From positions 1 to 62,733 of the forward strand of contig CANQME010000003.1 of assembly GCA_947624815.1 (NCBI GenBank): 62,733 bases of DNA. The letters run 5' to 3'. Positions within the stretch are counted from its first letter, which is position 1, and each line of letters starts with the position of its first letter. Positions 45,052 through 54,427 of this stretch are shown here, piece after piece. The notes under the pieces were generated by a model, which saw nothing but the letters and a program-made list of their open reading frames with translations, ran no database searches and was not told the origin of the DNA. Made by a program: the position numbers and the translations under genes. Origin of the DNA: an uncultured Lachnospiraceae bacterium (GTDB lineage Bacteria > Bacillota > Clostridia > Lachnospirales > Lachnospiraceae).

Positions 45052-47085
45052 ATGAAAAAATGGAAAATGCTTCTGCCTGCTGTTCTTTCCGTACTGAGCC
45101 TGGCCATTACGCCTCTGCAGGCATACGCGGAGGTTCCATACAAGACCTACACCATCGACGGTTACGGTTATGTTACGGAAACACAGACGGCATACACGCC
45201 CAAGGGGTCGTTCAATAAGATCGGCGACAATTCCCTGGTGAAGCCCACCGATATCAAGATCACCAGGGACGGCTACATCTATATCGCCGACGCCGGAGCC
45301 AAGGTGGTCTGGGTCAGCACCCTGACCGGCGAATATGTGGATACCATCGGCGAAGGCGAGCTGGTGGAGCCCTACGGGATCTTTGTTACGGAAGAAAAGC
45401 AGCTTTATGTGGCGGATCGCTCCGGCAAGGTCGTGGTATTTAACCCGGAGGGCGAGGTCATCGCCACCTACACAAAGCCCAATCACCCGCTGTACGGAAA
45501 AGGCGATTTCAAGCCGGTGAAGATCGTGGTCAACGCCGGCGGCGATATGTACATTGTCTGCGAAGGAAACTCCAACGGACTTGTACAGCTGACCCCGACC
45601 GAGGGCGGCACCTTCCTTGGATACTTCGGTACCAACAACGCCAACGTCACGGTGCTGCGTATGATCCAGGAGGCGGTCTTCACGGATGAGCAGCTGGCCA
45701 GAATGGTGAGCAACCTTCCGTCTACGCCGGTGAATGTGGCGATCGATAAGCAGGGCCTGATCTACACGATCACCCCGGGCCTTAAGAATTTAAGTCTTAA
45801 GAAGCTGAACATCGCAGGCACCAACCTGATCGAGCCGGATGCCTATGACGGCAGGGAAGCGGCGGTCACGGTAGGCAACCATGACAACGTGTATGTGGCA
45901 TCCTCCGACGGCTACATCTACGAGTACAACGCGGAAGGAGACATGCTCTTCGTGTTCGGAGGACGCGACGATGGTCGGTTCCGTATCGGTCTGTCCAGCC
46001 GGGTCGAGGCCATCGCGGTAGACGCTGACGACAACATTTACATCGTGGACTCCGACAGCCGCCAGGTCCAGTATTTCCAGGCGACCGAGTTTACAAACCT
46101 GCTGCACAGCGCCTTAAATCTCTATGAGAACGGCCGCTATATTGAGAGCATGGCCCCGCTTTTACAGGTTCTGGAGACCAACAGTCTGTTTGATTACGCC
46201 AACGAGGCTATCAGCCGTTCCTACCTGCAGGTGGAGGATTACGCCAACGCCTTAAAGTACGCGAGGGTGTCCAAGGCCTTCGAGGTCTATTCCGACGCAT
46301 TCTGGGAGGTCAGAAATACCTGGCTGCGCGAGAACCTGATCACGGCTGCGGGCGTCGTCCTGGCGATCTGCCTGGCAATCTGGGCGCTTAAGAAGCTGCA
46401 GCAGAAGAAGGGAATCTTTAATCCTCTCCTGAACGCTACCGAGGGCTTCCGCAAAGGCGATTTCTGGCAGCGTCAGAAGTATATGACCTACTATATGAAG
46501 CATCCGGTAGACGGCGCCTACGGCCTGCGCTATGAGAACAAGAGCTCCTGGATCACGGCGGGGATCCTGCTCATCCTGACCACGCTGATCTTCGTGATCA
46601 ACAAGTACTACTGCGGATTCCTGCTTCGTACGATCCGCGAGGGACGCTATACGATCCCCAACGATATCCTGATGATCATCGGCGTGTTTGTGGTGCTGAC
46701 GGCCTGCAACTACCTGATGTGTACCATCAACGACGGCGAAGGAAGCTTCAAGCGCCTGTTCTGCGGCTTTGCGTTTTCGCTTACGCCCTACATCCTGTTT
46801 GAGCCCCTTTGCATCATCTTAAGCAATGTGATCACCTATAACGAAGTGTTCCTGATCGATTTCGGGCAGATATTCATTTATTCATGGTGCGTCATCCTGT
46901 TGTTTATGACGATCAAGGAAGTGAATAACTACACGGTCGCGGAGACATTCAAGATCATCTTCCTGACTGCGTTCACCGTATTGATCCTGGCGCTTCTGGC
47001 GTTCATCATTTACGTACTGTTTAAGCAGATCATCGACTTCGTGTCGGCGGTAGCTGGAGAGGTGGTGTATCGATATGGCAGATAA
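45052..47085 (+). CDS. NHL-repeat / YIP1-domain membrane protein
   Basis: 677 residues from the ATG at 45052, with TAGGAGG upstream. A signal peptide (~1-26) leads to an outside beta-propeller of NHL-type repeats (~45-345; KPTDIKITRDGYIYIADAGAKVV, EPYGIFVTEEKQLYVADRSGKVV, EAIAVDADDNIYIVDSDSRQ). A helical TPR-like stretch (~355-410) and a membrane span (~425-445) follow. The C-terminal ~465-677 has five membrane segments with the YIP1 pattern. This joins a carbohydrate-type sensor or scaffold to a membrane domain. It sits between the two permease pairs; its function is unknown. Confidence 0.8.
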   Translation: MKKWKMLLPAVLSVLSLAITPLQAYAEVPYKTYTIDGYGYVTETQTAYTPKGSFNKIGDNSLVKPTDIKITRDGYIYIADAGAKVVWVSTLTGEYVDTIGEGELVEPYGIFVTEEKQLYVADRSGKVVVFNPEGEVIATYTKPNHPLYGKGDFKPVKIVVNAGGDMYIVCEGNSNGLVQLTPTEGGTFLGYFGTNNANVTVLRMIQEAVFTDEQLARMVSNLPSTPVNVAIDKQGLIYTITPGLKNLSLKKLNIAGTNLIEPDAYDGREAAVTVGNHDNVYVASSDGYIYEYNAEGDMLFVFGGRDDGRFRIGLSSRVEAIAVDADDNIYIVDSDSRQVQYFQATEFTNLLHSALNLYENGRYIESMAPLLQVLETNSLFDYANEAISRSYLQVEDYANALKYARVSKAFEVYSDAFWEVRNTWLRENLITAAGVVLAICLAIWALKKLQQKKGIFNPLLNATEGFRKGDFWQRQKYMTYYMKHPVDGAYGLRYENKSSWITAGILLILTTLIFVINKYYCGFLLRTIREGRYTIPNDILMIIGVFVVLTACNYLMCTINDGEGSFKRLFCGFAFSLTPYILFEPLCIILSNVITYNEVFLIDFGQIFIYSWCVILLFMTIKEVNNYTVAETFKIIFLTAFTVLILALLAFIIYVLFKQIIDFVSAVAGEVVYRYGR

Positions 47086-49354
47086 AAACTGGAGACGTTA
47101 TCTGGTAAACGGTCTGGCAGGTCTGTTCGCAGGAGCCATATTGGCGGCCCCCATGACGGCGTACGCCACGGAGGATACCGGAGTGGTTGTGGACGTGGAG
47201 GTCTCGGCGGAAGAAAAGAAAGAAGCGCTTAAGGACGCCATTATCGAAAACCCCGGCGATACCATCAACGGCCACAAGCTGGTGGCGGAGAACGATAGCC
47301 TGCAGCTTTATCTCTATGAGCCCACATTGTCGGTGATTATTCGCGACAAGAAAACCGGGGCGATCATGGAATCTACCGTCAGCGAAAGCGACGGCACCCT
47401 GAATACGACCTGGGAGAGCTTCATCCATTCCGGTCTGGGATTCGAGATCTTAAACGGCCTGAACGAGGAGAGAAGCGATCTGACAGCGGGCGGAGCCGAG
47501 ATCAGTGTGAATTACACAGATAACGGATTCTCGGCGGATATCAATCTGACCAAGTACCAGATCAGGATGAAGCTGATCGTGGCCCTGACAGACGACGGCT
47601 TTACGGCTGAGATCCCCAACGATTCTATCGTGGAGGAGCAGGCGGACGCAGCTGCGCCTGTGACCATCGGAAGCATTTATATCTATCCGTTTTTGGGTTA
47701 TACCTACTCCGCGGAGCGTTCCGGGTACATGTTCGTGCCGGACGGCAACGGCTCTCTGATCTATCTGGAAGACAACGACGGACGGTTCAGTTCTCCTCAG
47801 ACCTTAAGCGTCTGGGGCAGCAATGCCGGCGTGGACGAGAGCTATGTGCTGAGTCTGTTCTGGGACGAGTATCAGACCATCAATGAAGGCGAGCCGGTCC
47901 TGGCGCCTGTCTTCGGTATGGTCCATACGGATTCCCGGATGGCTGTCTTAAGCATCATCGAGAGCGGCGCCGAGGATTCCAGGATCATGGCGTACCCTAA
48001 CGGCGCGATCACCAATTATAACTGGATCACTCCCAGATTTACCATGAGGCGGATCTATACCCAGCTTCTGAGCAAGGAGGCGACTGCTTCCGTCAAGCTT
48101 CAGGAGAGCCGCCATTCCCAGTGCGACCTGAAGATGAGGTACATTTTCCTGGGCGGCGACGAGGCGGATTACGCCGGTATGGCGATCAAGTACCGCGAAT
48201 ATCTGTTAAGCGACCAGGGGCTGACTTCAAAGGACGACGGTTTCCGGATCAAACTGGATTTCCTGGGAAGCGACCGTGAGAACGGTATTGTCGGCAAGAA
48301 GGCCGTGACCATGACCACCACGGACAATATCCGTGATATCTACGACGATCTGGCAGCCAGCGGCGTGACCGACATTACCACGGTGTACAAGGGCTGGCAG
48401 AAGGGCGGTATCTGGAGCGTCCCGATCACCAAGTACAAGGCGGACAGCAAGATCGGCGGCACCCATGATCTGACCAAGCTGATCGAGGAGGCCGACGGGA
48501 AAGGAATCAGGTTCTATCTGTATCAGGACGCCCTGCGGGCCAATCCGGATACCGTGAACACGACCTTCAATATCATTAAGAAGCTGAATGAGAGCGTCTA
48601 CGAGGAGGATACCTACAAGGAGATCTACGAGTATTTCAACTACCAGACGCCTGACAAAGCGGTGGAGAGACTGCAGAGCGCTCTGGCTTCCTATAAGAAG
48701 GAAGGCGTTAAGCAGCTGGCGCTGACCGGCATTACGAACCACCTGTTCAGCTACAATTACAACAATAAGCTTTACAACCGGTCGGATACGCTCGGCGTAC
48801 TGGAATCGGCTATTGCAGGCGCAGCCCAGGATATGGATCTGCTGATGGAGCAGCCCATTTCCGAATACTGGAGCCTGACAAGCGGCATCATGGGCATGCC
48901 GGTGAACACCTCCAATTATGTATTTACCGACAGGGAGGTTCCGTTCATGTCCATCGCATTAAAGGGAATCCTTCCCATGTATGCGGACTACACCAACTTC
49001 GAGGCCAACCGGAGCGAGTATTTCCTGGAACTGGTAGAGACCGGAATCTATCCGTCCTTCTACCTGACCTGGGAAGATCCGGTGGATCTGCTGTACACGA
49101 ACTCTTCCGACCTGTACACCTCCAAGTATTCGGTGTACAAGAGCGAGATCGTCGAGTACTACGAGAAACTTAAGGAAGTCAACGACGCTGTAGCCGGTGC
49201 AACTATCGTAGACCACGAGAGGACTGCCGATGATCTGGCTGTCGTCACCTACTCAAACGGCGTGAAGGTCTACGTAAACCACAGCGAGAACGCTGTCGAA
49301 TATGACGGCATGACCATCGAGGCCATGTCCTATAAGGTAGGTGAGGTCGGATGA
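47075..49354 (+). CDS. DUF5696 domain protein, secreted
   Basis: 759 residues with a signal peptide (~1-32, cleaved near AYATED). The rest matches DUF5696 as I know it: an N-terminal beta-rich half (ENDSLQLYLYEPTLSVIIRDKKTG; FLGYTYSAERSGYMFVPDGNGSLIYLEDNDG) and a C-terminal half that looks like a TIM-barrel glycosidase (SGVTDITTVYKGWQKGG; GIRFYLYQDALRANPDT; DLLMEQPISEYW). Its activity is unknown. It overlaps the previous gene by 11 bases and the next by four, so it is fully embedded in the transport operon. Confidence 0.8.
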   Translation: MADKNWRRYLVNGLAGLFAGAILAAPMTAYATEDTGVVVDVEVSAEEKKEALKDAIIENPGDTINGHKLVAENDSLQLYLYEPTLSVIIRDKKTGAIMESTVSESDGTLNTTWESFIHSGLGFEILNGLNEERSDLTAGGAEISVNYTDNGFSADINLTKYQIRMKLIVALTDDGFTAEIPNDSIVEEQADAAAPVTIGSIYIYPFLGYTYSAERSGYMFVPDGNGSLIYLEDNDGRFSSPQTLSVWGSNAGVDESYVLSLFWDEYQTINEGEPVLAPVFGMVHTDSRMAVLSIIESGAEDSRIMAYPNGAITNYNWITPRFTMRRIYTQLLSKEATASVKLQESRHSQCDLKMRYIFLGGDEADYAGMAIKYREYLLSDQGLTSKDDGFRIKLDFLGSDRENGIVGKKAVTMTTTDNIRDIYDDLAASGVTDITTVYKGWQKGGIWSVPITKYKADSKIGGTHDLTKLIEEADGKGIRFYLYQDALRANPDTVNTTFNIIKKLNESVYEEDTYKEIYEYFNYQTPDKAVERLQSALASYKKEGVKQLALTGITNHLFSYNYNNKLYNRSDTLGVLESAIAGAAQDMDLLMEQPISEYWSLTSGIMGMPVNTSNYVFTDREVPFMSIALKGILPMYADYTNFEANRSEYFLELVETGIYPSFYLTWEDPVDLLYTNSSDLYTSKYSVYKSEIVEYYEKLKEVNDAVAGATIVDHERTADDLAVVTYSNGVKVYVNHSENAVEYDGMTIEAMSYKVGEVG

Positions 49355-50397
49355 GTAAGATTGAGAAAAAGGAAAAAGCGCCGCAGTCTCCTGCGGTAAA
49401 GAGACGCCGCCTCTCACTGAAACAGCGTGAGAATATGATGGGCTACCTGTTCGTGCTGCCGTGGATGATCGGCGCGGCGATCTTCGTGATCCGTCCGTTG
49501 ATCCAGTCCTTCAACTTCGCGCTAAGCAACGTGAAGATCACGCCGAAGGGCCGCGAGGTCAGCTTCATCGGGCTTCTGAACTTCACCCAGATCCTTCAGG
49601 AGGACGCGACGTTCCCGACAGAGCTGGTGGCTTACCTGATGAAGACCGTGCTGGCCACCCCGGTCATCGTGGTATTCGCGCTGATCATCGCGCTGCTTCT
49701 GAACAGCAGGATCAAAGGGAAGGGTTTCTTCCGGCTGATCTTCTTCCTGCCCGTGATCATCGCGTCGGGGCCTGTGATGGAGCAGTTGGTGAGCCAGGGC
49801 GCTGGTTCTATCCCGTCCATGAACACCAGCGCGATCAGCAGCCTGATCGGCTTTCTGCCGGATTTCCTGGAAGACGCCATCATGGGGCTGTTCGAGAACA
49901 TCGTTATGTACCTATGGTATTCCGGCATCCAGATCCTGATCTTTCTGGCAGCCGTGCAGAAGATCGACACCTCGCTTTACGAGGCCGCCAAGATCGACGG
50001 CGGTTCTACCTGGGAGTGCTTCTGGAAGATCACGCTGCCGACCATTAAGAACATGACCCTGTTAAATGTGGTCTATACCATCATCTTCCTGTCCAACAAC
50101 GAGCAGAACACCATTATCGAGACGATCAAGGACGCCATGTTCGGTACGACGGGAAGCAAGGGCTACGGTTACGCATCCGCCATGGCCTGGCTGTACGCGG
50201 TGATCGTGACGGCCCTGGTTCTGATATTCGCCGCCGCCCTGATGCTTAAGAAGGACGTGTACGCGAAGCAGGCCAAGAAGGCCCGCCAGGAGATGAAGCA
50301 TCAGGAAAAGCTGGCGAAGAAATTAAAGAGAAAGGGGATCCGGTATGCAAAACAAGAAGCAAAACGCGCAGGCAAACCAATCAAAGAGCGGCGTTAA
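49351..50397 (+). CDS. Sugar ABC transporter permease, second pair (UgpA type)
   Basis: 348 residues with six membrane segments and a basic cytoplasmic tail (KKARQEMKHQEKLAKKLKRKG). The EAA loop is YEAAKIDGGSTWECFWKITLP (~211-231). An extra ~35-residue insert (LVSQGAGSIPSMNTSAISSLIGFLPDFL) lies between membrane segments. It overlaps the DUF5696 gene by four bases and the next permease by 53 bases. Confidence 0.92.
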   Translation: MSKIEKKEKAPQSPAVKRRRLSLKQRENMMGYLFVLPWMIGAAIFVIRPLIQSFNFALSNVKITPKGREVSFIGLLNFTQILQEDATFPTELVAYLMKTVLATPVIVVFALIIALLLNSRIKGKGFFRLIFFLPVIIASGPVMEQLVSQGAGSIPSMNTSAISSLIGFLPDFLEDAIMGLFENIVMYLWYSGIQILIFLAAVQKIDTSLYEAAKIDGGSTWECFWKITLPTIKNMTLLNVVYTIIFLSNNEQNTIIETIKDAMFGTTGSKGYGYASAMAWLYAVIVTALVLIFAAALMLKKDVYAKQAKKARQEMKHQEKLAKKLKRKGIRYAKQEAKRAGKPIKERR

Positions 50398-51358
50398 GGC
50401 AGCTGCCGTTCCGAGAAGGAAAATGGACAGGTACGCGCTTAAGAAATGGTTCTTCGGCTCTAAGGATACCCAGGGCGCCGGCAAGATCTTCGCCATCTAC
50501 GGCCTGCTGATCTGCATCGGATTCGTCTATATCTATCCGCTGCTCTACATGATCAGCAAGAGCTTCATGCAGCGCGCCGACCTGCTGGACAGCTCTGTAA
50601 ACTGGATTCCCAGCGTGCTGTATGTAAAGAACTATATCGACGCGTTCACCAGCATGAACTTTGTAAAGACTCTGTGGCAGTCGGTGGTTATCGCCGGCGT
50701 GCCTACACTGGTCAATGTGGTCATGTGCGGCGTCATCGGCTACGGCTTCGCCCGGTATGATTTCCCGCTTAAGACAGTGATGATGGGAATCCTGATCTTC
50801 TCCTTCATCCTGCCGCCGCAGATCACCATGATGCCGAATTATCTGCTGTACAATGACATGAAGATCCTGAATTCCCTGGCGGCCTTTGTGGTGCCGTCCT
50901 TCTTCGGACAGGGAATCAAGTCGCAGCTTTATATCCTGATCTTTTACCAGTTCTTCCGTCAGATCCCGCAGGCTCTGATCGAGGCGGCGAAGATCGACGG
51001 CTGCGGCCACTTCAAGACCTTCTTCAAGATCGCGGTGCCGTCCGCGGCCCCGGCTATACTGGTGGTGTTCCTGTTCTCCATCGTGTGGTACTGGAACGAG
51101 TCCTATCTGACCCAGCTGTACGTCTGCGGTATCCTGGGCGGCAGCGAGTGGAATACCCTGATGGTTGCCTTAAAGGGCTTTAACGACAGCTACAGCACGG
51201 CCGGCGCTTCCGTGACCGGAGACGCTATGGGAAGTCTGAACGAGGGGATCAAGATGGCGGCGACGATGCTGTCTATCCTTCCGGTACTTCTTATGTATTT
51301 CGTGCTTCAGAAGCAGTTCGTGGAAAGCGTAGACCGTACCGGTATCACCGGCGAGTAA
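50345..51358 (+). CDS. Sugar ABC transporter permease, second pair (UgpE type)
   Basis: 337 residues with a ~45-residue basic N-terminal extension and six membrane segments. The EAA loop is LIEAAKIDGCGHFKTFFKIAVP (~217-238). AAAGGGG lies seven bases before its start, inside the previous gene, giving a 53-base overlap. With the previous gene it forms a second permease pair, served by the binding protein encoded downstream. Confidence 0.92.
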   Translation: MQNKKQNAQANQSKSGVKAAAVPRRKMDRYALKKWFFGSKDTQGAGKIFAIYGLLICIGFVYIYPLLYMISKSFMQRADLLDSSVNWIPSVLYVKNYIDAFTSMNFVKTLWQSVVIAGVPTLVNVVMCGVIGYGFARYDFPLKTVMMGILIFSFILPPQITMMPNYLLYNDMKILNSLAAFVVPSFFGQGIKSQLYILIFYQFFRQIPQALIEAAKIDGCGHFKTFFKIAVPSAAPAILVVFLFSIVWYWNESYLTQLYVCGILGGSEWNTLMVALKGFNDSYSTAGASVTGDAMGSLNEGIKMAATMLSILPVLLMYFVLQKQFVESVDRTGITGE

Positions 51359-51396
51359 TAACAGTCCGGAAGACGGCACATTTCAAAAAGTAGTTC

Positions 51397-51422
51397 GCCC
51401 GCCCCCATACCGGGGGCCGGGC
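51397..51422 (+). other. Intercistronic stem-loop before the second binding protein gene
   Basis: GCCCG-CCCCC (51397-51406) pairs with GGGGG-C-CGGGC (51412-51422) with a single bulge. There is no T-run. Such hairpins often protect the binding-protein part of an ABC operon mRNA, giving more of it than of the permeases. Confidence 0.6.
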
Positions 51423-51451
51423 TGCTATAAAAAAACAAGGAGGATTCAAGT

Positions 51452-53011
51452 ATGAAGAAAAGATTAATCAGCGCACTTCTGTGCGCGGCCATGGTATCCA
51501 CGGCCGTACTGACCGGCTGCGGCGGCGGAAACAGCGGCGGCAGCGGGACTCAGACAACGTCAACCACAGCGGCGGCCGGCGGCTCCGAGTCCGCAGCTCC
51601 TGCCGGAGATGCCGGCAGCGAAAATGGGGGGGCGGCAGCTGAAGCAGAGTCTGCGCTTCCGCCTCTGACAGATGAGGAGATCACCCTCACCTACATGAAC
51701 TTTGACAATAAGGTCCTGACTGAGTATCTGGCGGAAAAGTTCACCGAACTCCATCCCAACATCAAGGTCAATGTGATCTATGAGGTTGCAGGAGAGGATT
51801 ACAACAACACCCTGCTGAACCTGGTCAGCACCGGTCAGACGCCGGACTGCTTCATGATCCTGGGCAACTGCGATTTCGCTCTGTCCAACAGCCTTTTAGG
51901 CGACATGACCGAGTATTGGGAGAACGACCCGGAGAACGACAATATCCTTCCGTCGATCAACGGTGCGAAGCTGGGCTACTACGGCTCCAACCAGAAGCTT
52001 GCAACTCCGATGAAGTTCTTCCCGGACGCGATCTATGCCGATATGGCTGTGTTCGAGAAGCTGAATGTGGAAATGCCTCCGACAGACTGGACCTGGGATG
52101 AGATGGTGCAGGCGTTCAAGGACGTGACATCTCCGGATGAAGGTATTTATGGCTTCAATCAGTTCCACTCTATCGTAACGTACTATCCGGTAGCCGCGAA
52201 CCCCAACGCCATCGGCGAATTCGGCTGGAACGGCAAGGAGTTCGATATGAACGACTGGGCAGTAGGCGTGAACACGCTGGCTGAGCTGATCAACGGCAAG
52301 TACCGCGCTCCGGTAACCGAGGATGAGCTGATCGCATGGCAGGGCTCCACCGACTGGGCCGCCTACTCCGGCAGACTGGGCTTCCAGATCGACGCGTTCT
52401 GGACCTATCTGAATCTGTTTGATACCGACGATTACAGGAACAAGGGCATCGAGTTCGTTCCCTACGCGACTCCTTCCGTGGAAGGCAACGACGTGAAGTA
52501 TAAGTTCGGCGTTCTGGACTTCGGCGGTATCTCTTCCGGCACCGAGCATCCGAGAGAGGCTTATGAGCTTCTGAAGTTCATGGGCTGGGGTCTGGAAGGC
52601 TGGAAGTACAAGATGGAAGGCTACAAGACCCTGTTTGACGAGGCTGCGAATGTGTATGTATGGCAGCAGTCCATGCCTTGCCCGCTGACGATGGATGAGG
52701 ACATCTGGGCTGATTTCCAGGCTTCCTTCTTCCCGTCTCTGCATGACGACGGCGACATTAACGAAAAGGATCAGAAATACGGCAAGTATTTTGACGATTT
52801 CTTCGCAGAAGTTCGCCACGGCGTGGTTCCGTTCGGCGACTGCCAGATCCCGGGCTTTGCGGCGTTCATCGCGGGTGCTTACGCGGGTGTTGAGGATTCC
52901 GTATTTACCGGCCAGAGCAACGCGAACGACTGGGTGGCCGAGCTGACACAGAAGGCCAACGAGTACAACAAGCAGGCCATGGCCGACGCGGGTCTGACTC
53001 CGGCAGAGTAA
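51452..53011 (+). CDS. Extracellular solute-binding lipoprotein, family 1
   Basis: 519 residues. A lipoprotein signal ends at LTGC (C23) and is followed by a Gly/Ser/Thr/Ala-rich linker to ~65. The binding domain has LTEYLAEKFTELHPNIKVNVIYEV, LVSTGQTPDCFMI and aromatic-rich segments (PTDWTWDEMVQAF, FWTYLNLF) suited to sugar stacking. It likely feeds the second permease pair. AAGGAGG precedes the start. A strong terminator follows at 53177, ending the operon that begins at 38559. Confidence 0.92.
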   Translation: MKKRLISALLCAAMVSTAVLTGCGGGNSGGSGTQTTSTTAAAGGSESAAPAGDAGSENGGAAAEAESALPPLTDEEITLTYMNFDNKVLTEYLAEKFTELHPNIKVNVIYEVAGEDYNNTLLNLVSTGQTPDCFMILGNCDFALSNSLLGDMTEYWENDPENDNILPSINGAKLGYYGSNQKLATPMKFFPDAIYADMAVFEKLNVEMPPTDWTWDEMVQAFKDVTSPDEGIYGFNQFHSIVTYYPVAANPNAIGEFGWNGKEFDMNDWAVGVNTLAELINGKYRAPVTEDELIAWQGSTDWAAYSGRLGFQIDAFWTYLNLFDTDDYRNKGIEFVPYATPSVEGNDVKYKFGVLDFGGISSGTEHPREAYELLKFMGWGLEGWKYKMEGYKTLFDEAANVYVWQQSMPCPLTMDEDIWADFQASFFPSLHDDGDINEKDQKYGKYFDDFFAEVRHGVVPFGDCQIPGFAAFIAGAYAGVEDSVFTGQSNANDWVAELTQKANEYNKQAMADAGLTPAE

Positions 53012-53176
53012 CCGGCTGCAGAAGACAGCGAAGGCTGATGGATTCGGATCGGCGTTCAGGCTGTGAAGTCTGCTTCCGACGGAATTGCAGGAAGCGGTTC
53101 CGGCAGGATACGACATCTGTACAGACGGTTCAAAAGAGAAGTGCAAAGAAATAGGGGCGCGTAAGAGCGTGCTAAA

Positions 53177-53213
53177 GCAGGAGGGGAGGGGGAATTTCCC
53201 CTCCTGCATTTTT
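53177..53213 (+). terminator. Terminator of the arabinan transport operon
   Basis: GCAGGAGGGGA (53177-53187) pairs with TCCCCTCCTGC (53197-53206 region) and five T residues follow. It is among the strongest terminators in the window and its T-run overlaps the next -35 box. Confidence 0.92.
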
Positions 53214-53240
53214 GACAAAATGTTCAAATATATCTATAAT
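53212..53240 (+). promoter_or_regulatory. Promoter of the GH43-ArsR-araB-araD genes
   Basis: Perfect TTGACA (53212-53217), 17 bp, perfect TATAAT (53235-53240). Start point near 53247. Confidence 0.92.
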
Positions 53241-53250
53241 AATATATAAT

Positions 53251-53264
53251 TGATTAAATAATCA
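53251..53264. promoter_or_regulatory. Candidate operator at the GH43 promoter
   Basis: TGATTAAATAATCA, a perfect 14-bp palindrome just after the predicted start point. A repressor bound here would block transcription; the ArsR-type protein encoded 2.5 kb downstream is the obvious candidate. Confidence 0.45.
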
Positions 53265-53325
53265 TTTCGTGCTATATTGGTGGGTGTTTACGTCCGAAAG
53301 GCGATAGGAACAGGAGGAATAAAGT

Positions 53326-54279
53326 ATGGATGAGAGACTAAAATGGAATCAGCCCTGGATCCTGCAGAGGGCGGATCCATACGTATATAGACATACAGAC
53401 GGGACGTATTATTTTACTGCCTCGGTGCCGGATTACGACCGGATCGTACTGCGTCATGCCGACAGTCTGGGCGGACTTTACGACGCGGAAGAGATTGTGA
53501 TCTGGCGCAAGCATCGTTTCGGTCCCATGAGCAGGCATATCTGGGCTCCGGAGCTTCATTATCTGGATGGAAAATGGTATGTGTATTTTGCAGGGGGAGA
53601 AGCGGACAGTCCCTGGAAGATCCGGCCTTATGTGCTGGAATGTATGGGGCAGGATCCGATAAAGGATAAATGGATGGAGAAGGGCAAGATGAAAGCGGCG
53701 CCCGGCGATAAATTCTCTTTTCATGCGTTCTCCCTGGACGCCACCGTGTTCGAGAATCACGGAAAACGTTATTATATCTGGGCGGAGAAGGTGGGCGTAG
53801 GCAAGCAGATTTCCAATCTCTATATTGCGGAAATGGAATCGCCCTGCCAGCTGAAAACGGTTCAGGTACTTTTGACTACGCCGGATTACGACTGGGAGCG
53901 GGTCGGCTTCTGGGTCAATGAAGGGCCGGCGGTATTAAAGCATGACGGAAAGATCTTTGTCACTTATTCCGCCAGCGAGACCGGCGCAGCTTATTGCATG
54001 GGTATGCTGACCGCGGATGAGGACGCGGATCTTCTGGATCCCAGATCCTGGAAGAAGGAGCGGCATCCGGTGCTGGCATCCAATGTGGAGCACGGCATCT
54101 ATGGTCCGGGACACAACTCCTTTACCACGGACGAAGAAGGGAATCCGGTCATGGTCTATCACGCGCGGACGGAGAGCGAGATTACCGGCAATCCGCTGTA
54201 CAATCCCAACCGCCATGTATTCCTGATGCGCGTTCGCTGGGATGAGGAAGGGCGCCCGGTCTTTGAGACGGGCGCGTAA
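53326..54279 (+). CDS. GH43 glycoside hydrolase, intracellular
   Basis: 317 residues without a signal peptide. The GH43 triad: Asp in RADPYVYRHTDGTYYFTAS (~15-33), Asp in SLDATVFENHGKRYYIWAEK (~137-156) and Glu in NEGPAVLKHDG (~195-205). It likely acts as an exo-alpha-L-arabinofuranosidase or xylosidase on imported oligosaccharides. CAGGAGG precedes the start. Confidence 0.92.
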   Translation: MDERLKWNQPWILQRADPYVYRHTDGTYYFTASVPDYDRIVLRHADSLGGLYDAEEIVIWRKHRFGPMSRHIWAPELHYLDGKWYVYFAGGEADSPWKIRPYVLECMGQDPIKDKWMEKGKMKAAPGDKFSFHAFSLDATVFENHGKRYYIWAEKVGVGKQISNLYIAEMESPCQLKTVQVLLTTPDYDWERVGFWVNEGPAVLKHDGKIFVTYSASETGAAYCMGMLTADEDADLLDPRSWKKERHPVLASNVEHGIYGPGHNSFTTDEEGNPVMVYHARTESEITGNPLYNPNRHVFLMRVRWDEEGRPVFETGA

Positions 54280-54348
54280 GACAGGACGGACGGAAATGAC
54301 AGTATGGGGATCCTGCAAAATGATAGTTTAGATAATAGTATAATTATA

Positions 54349-54377
54349 TTGTAGATCGTAAAATCTTGTGCTATAAT
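54349..54377 (+). promoter_or_regulatory. Possible internal promoter before the third GH43 gene
   Basis: TTGTAG (54349-54354), 17 bp, perfect TATAAT (54372-54377). Start point near 54384, 44 bases before the gene. Confidence 0.55.
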
Positions 54378-54427
54378 TTTAGATGAATGTAAAGATAACA
54401 TGGGAGACGGAAAGGAAGGAGAACCGG

